Shown here piece after piece: positions 25,453-32,966 of a DNA stretch of 64,000 nt (position 1 is the stretch's first letter; the number at the start of each line of letters is the position of its first letter). This DNA comes from Paenibacillus dakarensis (GTDB lineage Bacteria; Bacillota; Bacilli; Paenibacillales; Paenibacillaceae). The DNA lies in assembly GCF_001373415.1 (NCBI RefSeq), contig NZ_CDSE01000084.1, positions 171,775-235,774 on the forward strand, written 5' to 3'. Under the pieces are notes generated by a model. It was not told where the DNA came from and ran no database searches. It saw only the letters and a list, made by a program, of their open reading frames with translations. The position numbers and the translations under genes were made by a program.

Positions 25453-25617
25453 CGTCTAACGTTCCCGTATCTACGAACCCGAGAGGCTTAAGGAAGCGCT
25501 AGCGACCGGGTCCGACGGACTTAGCCTCGCAGGGTTGTCTGCCTGGTTTCACTTCTCCGAATTTACTTCAGCAGACCAAGGGCCGAATGGCCCGCAGTGT
25601 AGATATAATGTTAGATG
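25453..25617 (-). repeat. attC-like site S8
   Basis: Left: R box CGTCTAAC, spacer GTTCCCG, L box TATCTACG. Right: L box TGTAGATA (one mismatch), spacer TAAT, R box GTTAGATG. The centre (GAGAGGCTTAAGG ... GACTTAGCCTCG, TGTCTGCCTGGTTT ... AGCAGACCAAGG) is of the S4/S5/S6 type. It ends the small membrane-anchored cassette. Confidence 0.78.
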
Positions 25618-25643
25618 ATTTAATCGCCAGCCTGAAACCCCTT

Positions 25644-26016
25644 TCAATAGTTCTTATTGTCTGTTTTCTCTTTTATATATTCTATATGTCTTTTATTATT
25701 TGCTGTCCACTCCACTAAAATTTCAGTTTCATTTAGATCGTTATCTTCTATAATTATATTCTTTGAGTATTGACTTCCGTTATATCCATTCTCTAGAGAG
25801 TACTTACTTATTTTATCCCCCTTTACTAATATTATAGTTGCGTTACTCTCTTTATAGAGTCCATTTATCTTAACTTGAATGTTTAAGCCTTTGCCATATG
25901 TGATAGAAAATGGTCCCAAGTTGGATTCTAATCTTTGAAGTAATAGATAGACTACGTTGAATAAGATTAAAACTAGTAAAATAAGTGAAATTGTTTTTTC
26001 TTGAATTTAGGACTCA
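25644..26016 (-). pseudogene. Small membrane-anchored protein with a frameshift in an A-run
   Basis: The downstream frame encodes about 120 residues that begin with a membrane helix (TISLILLVLILFNVVYLLL) and continue as a soluble beta-rich domain to a stop at 25644. The only good upstream ATG (26016, reading MSPKFKKK) is in another frame; one extra A in its run of six A residues would fuse the two perfectly. A start at the internal ATG 25919 would lose the membrane anchor. This is a one-base loss, a slippage-controlled gene or a sequence error. No family recognised. Confidence 0.6.
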
Positions 26017-26081
26017 TTTCATCACATAACCTTTCATAAAGAAACAGTGAATATATGTTATTTAGTATCCAGCGATTATTT

Positions 26082-26230
26082 CATCTAACGTTTCCGCATC
26101 TACGACGTGACCCGGCCTTAGATAGCTCTTATCTTAGGCCGGGTCGTGTGTTGTCTGAATATTCTTCTATGTTTATAACCTCTGACAACCAAGGGGCGAA
26201 TGCCCCGCAGCGTAGATGCAATGTTATCTG
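26082..26230 (-). repeat. attC-like site S9
   Basis: Left: R box CATCTAAC, spacer GTTTCCG, L box CATCTACG. Right: L box CGTAGATG (perfect), spacer CAAT, R box GTTATCTG. The centre is almost the same as S3 (ACCCGGCCTTAGATAGCTC hairpin, GGGGCGAATGCCCC hairpin). Its R box TCAGATAAC (leftward reading) perfectly complements the start GTTATCTGA of its own cassette at 26744. Confidence 0.8.
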
Positions 26231-26248
26231 ATGTTCTCGCTTCCCGAT

Positions 26249-26677
26249 TCACCCACAGGTTTCATTTAGTTCTTTCATAGTTTGTAATGCCCTTATTAAA
26301 GCTTCTTTGTCACGTCTTCTTCCCTTTTCCGTTTTTGTTAATTCGATTTTCTCGAATGCTTCATCAGGATTAAACCATCCGACTTCCTGTGTTTCCTTAT
26401 CAAAATCAATTATTCTTCCTGTCGGTTTCATTAAGTAATATTTAGTCTTGCATGTATCTGATTCAAACTCCCCCGGTATCCTTGATATTATTAAACATTC
26501 ATATCCGGTTTCCTCCATGACTTCTCTTAGAGCTGTATCTTCAGTAGTAATATCACTTTCTTCATAGGATCCTTTAGCAAAAGTCCAAATATAGCCACCC
26601 CAATGATTACTAGGACTTCGCATTAAAACTTGTCCCTCTTCGTTAAATACAATGCCACCATAGGCGAATTCTCCCAT
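26249..26677 (-). CDS. NUDIX hydrolase, first cassette gene
   Basis: 142 residues with NUDIX elements KGSYEESDITTEDTALREV then MEETGYEC; the box starts AKGSYEE instead of GGxxEx, so it belongs to the Ap4A/diphosphoinositol-type group or is a diverged member. N-terminal FAYGGIVFNEEGQVLMRSPS. It is the cassette nearest the recombinase gene and therefore the one expected to be read best from any promoter in the attI-like region. The ribosome site is GGAAG, moderate. Confidence 0.82.
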   Translation of the reverse strand: MGEFAYGGIVFNEEGQVLMRSPSNHWGGYIWTFAKGSYEESDITTEDTALREVMEETGYECLIISRIPGEFESDTCKTKYYLMKPTGRIIDFDKETQEVGWFNPDEAFEKIELTKTEKGRRRDKEALIRALQTMKELNETCG

Positions 26678-26734
26678 TATAATTCTTCCGATCTATATTA
26701 TTTTTTTGGTGTATCATAGTGAACTTACGAGAAT

Positions 26735-26831
26735 GTCAGATAACATCATATCCACGAACTTCGCGAATACCTCCATATTACGCATATTCCTGTACTTCGT
26801 AAATACTTCATTCACACGGGTATTTACGAAC
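26735..26831 (-). other. attI-like region between recombinase gene and first cassette
   Basis: The junction core, read leftward, is GTTATCTGA (26744-26736). Beside it lie three related words: CTTCGCGAATACCTC (26759-26773), CTTCGTAAATACTTC (26795-26809) and the inverted copy GTATTTACGAA (26820-26830). CGTGGATATGAT just before the junction matches the L box and spacer of S7. Direct and inverted repeats beside a primary insertion site are expected as recombinase binding sites. Function inferred. Confidence 0.6.
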
Positions 26832-26859
26832 CCCGCAATGCATCCCCATCATATACCAT

Positions 26860-27978
26860 TCAATAATCCAGCGGACTCTTAATCCGCCTGGCGTCCTTTA
26901 CGGATACGTGAGTATAACGCTCTGTTGTACGGCTGCTTTGATGTCCCAGCAGCTCTTGAATATACCGTAGATCCGTGCCGGCCTCCAGTAAATGTGTTGC
27001 GAAAGAATGGCGCAATACGTGAATGCTAACCTTTTTTGTTATGCCTGATCGCTGTAGTGCCTGGGTGAATACTTTTTGCACGGAACGTTCTGTGAGATGG
27101 CTTCCTTCCGGTTGACCGGGAAACAACCACTTCTCAAACGTGTGTACCTTCATATATTCTTGAAGCACCATAAAAGCGGCTTCTGATAAGATCGTAAATC
27201 GATCCTTCCGCCCTTTACCTTGACGCACTTTAACAATTCGTCTTTCCTCATCAATATCTGAGAGCGTCAAACGCACAACCTCTCCCACTCGCAAACCGGA
27301 GGAATACGTTAAATACAGTATCGCTCTATGCTTGATATTATCCACCTGGGAAAGTATCTGTTTCACTTCATTTAAGGATAATACGTCAGGTAATTTACTT
27401 TCTTTTTTGGGCCTAATGTATCCGGTTGTCTCCATATGTCCACAAACATTTTTCCAATAAAATTGCAGAGCACTAATACACTGATTAACATAGGCATGCG
27501 AATATCCACGACTTATCAGAAGCAATGAATATGCTTGGAGATTCACTTTCTCATCTTTATTACTTTCCTCAGCATATCGCCGGACATGTCCCAGGTACGC
27601 TTTAATGGTCTTCGGACTATATCCTCGCAAAGTCAGTAGTTCCTTCATTTTTCTTTCTTGCTGTGGATTGAACTGGTGTAAATCAACAGCCTGGGTCTCA
27701 ATAATATTTTCCCTATTCAAAGCGCTCTTCTTAACCCAACCATCCAACCATTCTCTCACCTGCTTCAATTGTGAACTCAGCTGTATTTGGTCCCGAGCAA
27801 ACTTCTGAAATAGCTGCTCCAACGTTTCTTTTGTATACGGAATCGTCCAAACACGATCATCCGGTATCCATTTCCGACCGCGTATCTGCTTTATTTTCTG
27901 AATATCCTCATCCCGAAAATATTTCAAAGTCAGTTCAAGCGAATAATCATCCCGTTCCTCCACAATAATTTTAGCCAA
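26860..27978 (-). CDS. Tyrosine recombinase/integrase next to the cassette array
   Basis: About 372 residues if translation starts at the TTG at 27978, which has GAGGAGG 6 nt upstream; a GTG at 28035 would give 391. In 391-residue numbering: an unusual N-terminal module (about 20-80, with IRGRKWIPDDRVWTIPY), a SAM-like core-binding domain (about 128-205, RGYSPKTIKAYLGHVRRY), and a catalytic domain with Arg249 (SSGLRVGEV), Lys in GKGRKDR, His339-x-x-Arg342 (HVLRHSFAT), His365 (LLGHQ) and Tyr374 (TERYTHVS). The SAM-like domain resembles that of integron integrases, but the extra insertion patch that defines IntI is absent. It is co-oriented with the cassettes, and its 3' end faces the first one. 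Confidence 0.85.
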   Translation of the reverse strand: MAKIIVEERDDYSLELTLKYFRDEDIQKIKQIRGRKWIPDDRVWTIPYTKETLEQLFQKFARDQIQLSSQLKQVREWLDGWVKKSALNRENIIETQAVDLHQFNPQQERKMKELLTLRGYSPKTIKAYLGHVRRYAEESNKDEKVNLQAYSLLLISRGYSHAYVNQCISALQFYWKNVCGHMETTGYIRPKKESKLPDVLSLNEVKQILSQVDNIKHRAILYLTYSSGLRVGEVVRLTLSDIDEERRIVKVRQGKGRKDRFTILSEAAFMVLQEYMKVHTFEKWLFPGQPEGSHLTERSVQKVFTQALQRSGITKKVSIHVLRHSFATHLLEAGTDLRYIQELLGHQSSRTTERYTHVSVKDARRIKSPLDY

Positions 27979-28122
27979 CCCCATCCTCCTCAAATATCGT
28001 TCTAAAAAGCTATGTCCTGTATCAGCACAATCCACTCGACCTTAGGTAGAACATTTTCACTTAAAGGAGATCGACAATTCCGGTTCAAATCCCTCGCAGC
28101 AATGAATCCGGCAACTTATATA

Positions 28123-28160
28123 TTAAAAAAGACCCGCAAGTCACAATTCGTGACCTGCAG
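28123..28160 (-). terminator. Terminator of nrdJ
   Basis: Leftward, GCAGGTCAC pairs with GTGACTTGC (one mismatch) around AATTC-type loop, followed by a run of six T. It lies 40 bp after the nrdJ stop. I see no gene between 27979 and 28200. Confidence 0.8.
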
Positions 28161-28200
28161 GCCTTCGTTCTCCGAAGCCTACTGCTTCATTATATTTATC

Positions 28201-30789
28201 TTATGAACACTTGCTGTATCCGCAGTTGCTGCAGGTTTTGCAGCCTTCGATGTTAATCAGCGAAGCACCGCCGCAGGATGGGCACAGGTCACGGGAAGCT
28301 GTCTCATGGCTTGAGTGACCGCCATGTCCATGGCCGGCATCTGCATAAGCAGGTTCAGCTGGAGCCAAGGTTGCAGCTACCGGAGCGGGATCGAAATCAT
28401 CCGAGCTATTGTGCGCAACATGGTTTTCGAGCGCTTTAGCTACGGCGTCAGCAATGGATTCAACGCGGTTCGCGCCAAAGCCGATTGCACCGGAGCCGCC
28501 AATGCCTTTGAGATGCTTGATCAGCAGTTCAACCTTGTTACCATGATCGCCATAGCGAAGGAACAGGGAGCACACACGGCCCAAAGCTTCAGCCATAGCG
28601 AATACGTCAGAACCCGCTTTACCTACATTCAGGAAGATTTCTCCCGGAATGCCGTTCAAATCATTGATCGTAATATATGCCATACCGAATGGTGTATTGA
28701 TCTTGTAAGTTGCACCGCGCAGAACCTGAGGACGGCTCTTGTACTGCTTATCCAGCCCGCTCTTGCCTGGAGCAGGAGTCGTATTTACAGGAGTGCTTGC
28801 AGGAACACTTGCTGTTTCTGCACTTGCTTTCTCTTCAGTCTCGGAAGCCTTGTCTTCCTTCTTCTCTGTCTGAAGCACCTGTACATCACGGCTGCCGTCA
28901 CGATAGATGGTTACCCCTTTACATCCCAGGTCGAAGGCAAGCTCATACAGGCGTTTTGTATCTTCCACCGTAAAGTCGGAAGGACAGTTGGCTGTCTTCG
29001 AAATGGAGCTGTCCACCCAGCGCTGAATAGCTGCTTGTACACGGATATGATCCTCAGCGGACAAGTCCATAGCAGTCACGAAGTAATCCGGCAGTTCTTC
29101 ACCCGGATGGCTGTCCAGCCAATCCTGTGCAATCGGTACGAACTGCTCATCGAAGCCAAGACGGCTTTGACGGAAATACTTGAATGCGAAGTATGGCTCG
29201 ATACCTGTCGACGTTCCTACCATAGTACCCGTGCTGCCTGTAGGAGCTTGAGTAATTACGGTAACGTTACGCGCACCTTTTGTGCGGACAGCTTCCGCTA
29301 CTTCCGGGAACGTTTCGGCCATATTTTTCATGAACCCGCTTTGCATATACAGATCTGCATCAAATGCGAGGAAGGAGCCCTTCTCTTCCGCAATATCTGC
29401 AGATGCAAGATAAGCTTCACGAGCGATAAAGCCGTACAATTTATCAAGGAAGTCCAGGGATTCCGGGCTGCCATAACGGATGTTCAGCTTGATCATCAGC
29501 TCGGCAAGACCCATGGTTCCAAGACCTACACGGCGCTCTTTTTTCTGGTTTGCTTCATTTTCCGGAAAATGATAAGGAGTTGTATCAATCACGTTATCCA
29601 GGAAACGAACCGAGTAACGCGTGGTGATCGCCAGCTCTTCCCAGTCCACATCGTGTTTCTCTTCATCGTAGAACTTGGACAGGTTCATTGCAGACAGGTT
29701 ACATACGCCCCATCCTGGCAATCCCTGCTCACCGCAAGGGTTCGTACAGATGATCGGATTGAAGTACCAGCTGTTCGACATCTGATTGTAGTACTCCATA
29801 AATACGACACCTGGCTCAGCGGACTTCCAAGCGGACTCCATGATCGTTGTCCAGATTTCACGAGCTTTCATCGTTTTATACGTAATGACCTTGCGGCCTG
29901 CTTGCTTCCATTTATCCAGATCGCCGTCCCACACTTCGTCATAATCAGCATCCGAAGTATCCGGGAATACCAGATCCCAATCGAGATCTTCTTTTACAGC
30001 TTTCATAAAGTCATTGCTTACGCAGACGGACAGATTCGCATTCGTAACCTGACCCATTGTTTGCTTAACAGTGATGAAATCCATTACATCCGGATGCCAG
30101 TCATTCATCATCAGCATGAGCGCACCGCGGCGGCTGCCGCCCTGCTCAATAAGTCCCGTAGTGTAGCTGAACAATCCGCCCCAGGATACGGCACCACTGG
30201 AAGAACCGTTCACACCTTTTACAATCGCACGGCGCGGACGAAGGGATGACAGGTTAATACCTACACCGCCGCCGCGAGACATAATTTCAGTCATTTCAGA
30301 CAAGGTTTTCATAATTCCACCACGGCTGTCCTTCGGCGAAGGAATTACGTAGCAGTTAAACAGGGTCAATTCATCGCTTGCGCCTGCTCCTGCTGCAATA
30401 CGGCCGCCCGGAACCAGTTTCCAGTCATCAAGAATATGGCGGAATTTCGCCTTCCATTCTTCCTGTAGTTCAGGTGTTGCTTCTGCCGATGCCATCGCAG
30501 CTGCCAAGCGGTCCCACATTTCCTCAGGTGTCTTCTCAATCGTCAGCGTCAGCTTCTCTACATCAGCCTCTACCAGTTCGCCTTTACGGGTCTTCACGGT
30601 GACAAGACGGCCATCACGCTTCACAATCTCTCCAACTTCCTTAGTCGGGAACTTCGGATCGTCTTTCGTCAGAACCAGAACCACATCGCCCACCTTGGCG
30701 TTATGGGAATTAGCGTCTTTCCACGCATACCGGTCCAAAAAGATCTTCTCACTTAAACCTTCCAGCCGCTGATTTTGCATCGTACTCAA
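28201..30789 (-). CDS. nrdJ: Vitamin B12-dependent ribonucleotide reductase (class II)
   Basis: About 862 residues. It reduces ribonucleotides to deoxyribonucleotides with an adenosylcobalamin-generated thiyl radical. Visible motifs: LFNCYVIPSPKD (redox Cys), SRGGGVGINLSSLRPRR, the active-site region TNPCGEQGLPGWGVCNLSA, APTGSTGTMVGTSTGIEP, and a C-terminal Cys-rich zinc-like tail CPSCGG ... CSNCGYSKC that carries the shuttle cysteines. A TTG at 30789 lies 9 nt after AGGAGG and is the preferred start; TTG 30795 and ATG 30780 are alternatives. Monocistronic, with NrdR-type boxes upstream. Confidence 0.95.
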   Translation of the reverse strand: MSTMQNQRLEGLSEKIFLDRYAWKDANSHNAKVGDVVLVLTKDDPKFPTKEVGEIVKRDGRLVTVKTRKGELVEADVEKLTLTIEKTPEEMWDRLAAAMASAEATPELQEEWKAKFRHILDDWKLVPGGRIAAGAGASDELTLFNCYVIPSPKDSRGGIMKTLSEMTEIMSRGGGVGINLSSLRPRRAIVKGVNGSSSGAVSWGGLFSYTTGLIEQGGSRRGALMLMMNDWHPDVMDFITVKQTMGQVTNANLSVCVSNDFMKAVKEDLDWDLVFPDTSDADYDEVWDGDLDKWKQAGRKVITYKTMKAREIWTTIMESAWKSAEPGVVFMEYYNQMSNSWYFNPIICTNPCGEQGLPGWGVCNLSAMNLSKFYDEEKHDVDWEELAITTRYSVRFLDNVIDTTPYHFPENEANQKKERRVGLGTMGLAELMIKLNIRYGSPESLDFLDKLYGFIAREAYLASADIAEEKGSFLAFDADLYMQSGFMKNMAETFPEVAEAVRTKGARNVTVITQAPTGSTGTMVGTSTGIEPYFAFKYFRQSRLGFDEQFVPIAQDWLDSHPGEELPDYFVTAMDLSAEDHIRVQAAIQRWVDSSISKTANCPSDFTVEDTKRLYELAFDLGCKGVTIYRDGSRDVQVLQTEKKEDKASETEEKASAETASVPASTPVNTTPAPGKSGLDKQYKSRPQVLRGATYKINTPFGMAYITINDLNGIPGEIFLNVGKAGSDVFAMAEALGRVCSLFLRYGDHGNKVELLIKHLKGIGGSGAIGFGANRVESIADAVAKALENHVAHNSSDDFDPAPVAATLAPAEPAYADAGHGHGGHSSHETASRDLCPSCGGASLINIEGCKTCSNCGYSKCS

Positions 30790-30910
30790 GAACAACTACC
30801 TCCTATATATACATATAAATTCTATAAATCCATATCTAGCCAATATGATCCCGGCCTACTACATTTAACCCCATATGTACACCGGTTAAACGCAAAAAGC
30901 TATTATAACC

Positions 30911-30926
30911 ACACCATATATTGTGG
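30911..30926. promoter_or_regulatory. NrdR box 1 upstream of nrdJ
   Basis: ACACCATATATTGTGG matches the NrdR box pattern (ACACWATATATWGTGT) at 14 of 16 positions by my count. It lies 122 bp upstream of the nrdJ start. Confidence 0.7.
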
Positions 30927-30943
30927 GCGAGCTTCATTATACT

Positions 30944-30959
30944 ATACTACATATGGTAA
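30944..30959. promoter_or_regulatory. NrdR box 2 upstream of nrdJ, weaker
   Basis: ATACTACATATGGTAA matches the NrdR pattern less well (about 10 of 16) but lies 33 bp from box 1, the three-turn spacing typical of tandem NrdR boxes. The rest of 30796-31204 holds only AT-rich promoter-like sequence and the leader of the helicase gene. Confidence 0.5.
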
Positions 30960-31204
30960 AACTATGCCGAAGATGTGAAATTTAAGGCTTGTACGCCGAT
31001 TATCGTCAAACAAGCTTCTGTTTTCTTGTTCTCTCTCCCTTTTTTAAATAATCTCTCTGAAAAAATAATGAAAAATCACCAAACGTAGTATTTACGCGAT
31101 TTGAGGACCAAAATGGTGAGATAACCCAAGGTTATGAAGTCTCCTTTTTTCGTCCATACTAGACATAATCATCTGCCTAGAATCGACAACCAGGAGGAGA
31201 TATT

Positions 31205-32965
31205 GTGAATGACCAAACACCCGGCAGCCCGGGAACTATTCAAGATTCGCGTCTCCCCGTGCCTCTTCATATTGACCGTTCATGGCTTGATAACTTAGAG
31301 AACCGGCTGAATAAAGGCGGCCCGTGGGGAGATTACCGCCTGTCACGGCTTGCCGTGCAGGGAGAAGAATCAAGGCTTGTTACAAGTTTCGAAGAACTGC
31401 AATGCCTGAAATATATCGGCAGCCTGTCCCCGCTCCCGCATCAGACGGATACGGCACGCCGTGTGCTGTTTGAAATGTCCGGCAGAGCCATTCTGGCTGA
31501 TGAGGTCGGGCTTGGCAAGACGATCGAAGCCGGTCTTATTTTAAAAGAATATATCGTTCGCGGCCTGGTCTCCAAAGTCTTAATTCTCGTACCTGCATCC
31601 CTCGTCCTGCAGTGGGTACGGGAGCTGAATTCCAAATTCGGCATCCCTGCCATTGCACAGAAAAAAGCCTACTCCTGGAGCAATGATATCGTTGTTGCAT
31701 CCATGGATACGGCTAAACGTGATCCTCATCAAGAGATCCTGTTAAATGAAGAATATGACATGCTCATTATCGATGAAGCACATAAATTAAAGAACAAGAA
31801 AACATCCAACTATCAATTCATACAAAAGCTGCGAAAAAAATACTGCCTGCTTCTAACGGCTACCCCGGTTCAGAATGATCTCAGTGAACTGTTCAATCTC
31901 ATCACACTTCTGAAGCCGGGACAGCTCGGCCGGCAGGGCGATTTTTCTGCAAACTTTGTCCTCGACAAGCGGAAAGCCAAGAATCAGGACCAGCTCAAGG
32001 ACGAGCTGTCCAAAGTCATGATCCGCAACCGCCGGGGCGAAGGATCCACACAATTCACCAAACGGAATGTACGAAATGTCGGTCTCGAACTTTCACCCAC
32101 AGAAAAATCATTATACGATGGCGTCACTTCTTTCGTCAAAGATCAGTATCAGGCAGCAGGGGGAAATTTAAGCAGTATGCTCTCGCTGGTGACGCTTCAG
32201 CGTGAAGTGTGCAGCAGCCGGGATGCAGTATTTGTTACGCTGGTCAACCTGTCCAAGAAAATGCCTGAGGACTCTCCGCTGCGTGATAAAGTATGGGAGC
32301 TTGTACACCTGATTAAGGCTATTAAAGCTAATACCAAGGCAGAGAAAGCCATTGAACTGATTAAGCAGATGAACGAGAAGGTCATTGTATTCACTGAATA
32401 CCGGGCGACCCAGGAGTATTTACTCAATTATTTCAGGGATCACGGCCTGATAGCTGTTCCTTACCGGGGCGGGATGAACCGCGGCAAGAAAGACTGGATG
32501 ATGGACCTGTTTCGCGGAAAAGCCCAGGTTATGATTGCTACCGAAGCTGGCGGAGAAGGCATTAACCTTCAGTTCTGCCACCATATGATTAACTTTGATC
32601 TGCCCTGGAATCCGATGCGGGTCGAGCAGCGAATCGGACGGGTGCACCGGCTTGGACAAACGAACGACGTTCAGATTTTCAATCTTTCCACCTCCGGTAC
32701 GATCGAAGAACATATTCTAAATCTTCTGCATGAGAAGATCAATATGTTCGAGATGGTCATCGGGGGACTGGATGTCATTTTGGAGCGCTATGAAAAAAAG
32801 GAATCCATCGAGAAGAGTCTGTACAAAATCATGCTCGAATCCACAAGCGATGATGAGCTCCGAAGCCGTCTTAGCTCTCTTGGCGATTCACTCCATCATA
32901 TTAAACAGGATCTGGAGCGGGAATCATCCGTTTCAGCAGACACCATAAGAAAGGAAGAGGCCTAA
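31205..32965 (+). CDS. yqhH: SNF2-family DEAD/DEAH-box helicase, YqhH-like
   Basis: 586 residues with GTG start after AGGAGGAGA. SNF2 ATPase motifs: I DEVGLGKTIEAGL, II LIIDEAHKLKN, III LLTATPVQND, IV region KVIVFTEYRATQEYLL, V ATEAGGEGINLQ, VI QRIGRVHRLGQT. It acts on DNA or DNA-bound proteins by ATP-driven translocation; the precise role of YqhH is not established. The gene is followed after 1 bp by yqhG, the same pair and order as in Bacillus subtilis. Confidence 0.88.
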   Translation: MNDQTPGSPGTIQDSRLPVPLHIDRSWLDNLENRLNKGGPWGDYRLSRLAVQGEESRLVTSFEELQCLKYIGSLSPLPHQTDTARRVLFEMSGRAILADEVGLGKTIEAGLILKEYIVRGLVSKVLILVPASLVLQWVRELNSKFGIPAIAQKKAYSWSNDIVVASMDTAKRDPHQEILLNEEYDMLIIDEAHKLKNKKTSNYQFIQKLRKKYCLLLTATPVQNDLSELFNLITLLKPGQLGRQGDFSANFVLDKRKAKNQDQLKDELSKVMIRNRRGEGSTQFTKRNVRNVGLELSPTEKSLYDGVTSFVKDQYQAAGGNLSSMLSLVTLQREVCSSRDAVFVTLVNLSKKMPEDSPLRDKVWELVHLIKAIKANTKAEKAIELIKQMNEKVIVFTEYRATQEYLLNYFRDHGLIAVPYRGGMNRGKKDWMMDLFRGKAQVMIATEAGGEGINLQFCHHMINFDLPWNPMRVEQRIGRVHRLGQTNDVQIFNLSTSGTIEEHILNLLHEKINMFEMVIGGLDVILERYEKKESIEKSLYKIMLESTSDDELRSRLSSLGDSLHHIKQDLERESSVSADTIRKEEA

Positions 32966-32966
32966 A

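Noticed and set aside
18589..26230. CRISPR array
   Set aside because: The repeats are 105-190 bp, imperfect, and separated by genes of several hundred bp, not by short uniform spacers; no cas gene is near.
26860..27978. Canonical integron integrase IntI
   Set aside because: The IntI-specific insertion before the HxxR motif is absent and the protein has a different N-terminal module, so it is listed as a tyrosine recombinase only.
28075..28115. tRNA-like T-arm (GGTTCAAATCC) upstream of the recombinase gene
   Set aside because: The flanking bases do not form the required stem, and no acceptor or anticodon arm is found.
28315..30249. Long plus-strand open frame of about 640 codons opposite nrdJ
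   Set aside because: It is the antisense shadow of nrdJ: the minus strand has all catalytic motifs in one frame, and the plus frame has no ribosome site or known domain.
30796..31204. Cobalamin riboswitch before nrdJ
   Set aside because: The gap is AT-rich and lacks the B12-box and the long GC-rich folded leader that such riboswitches need.
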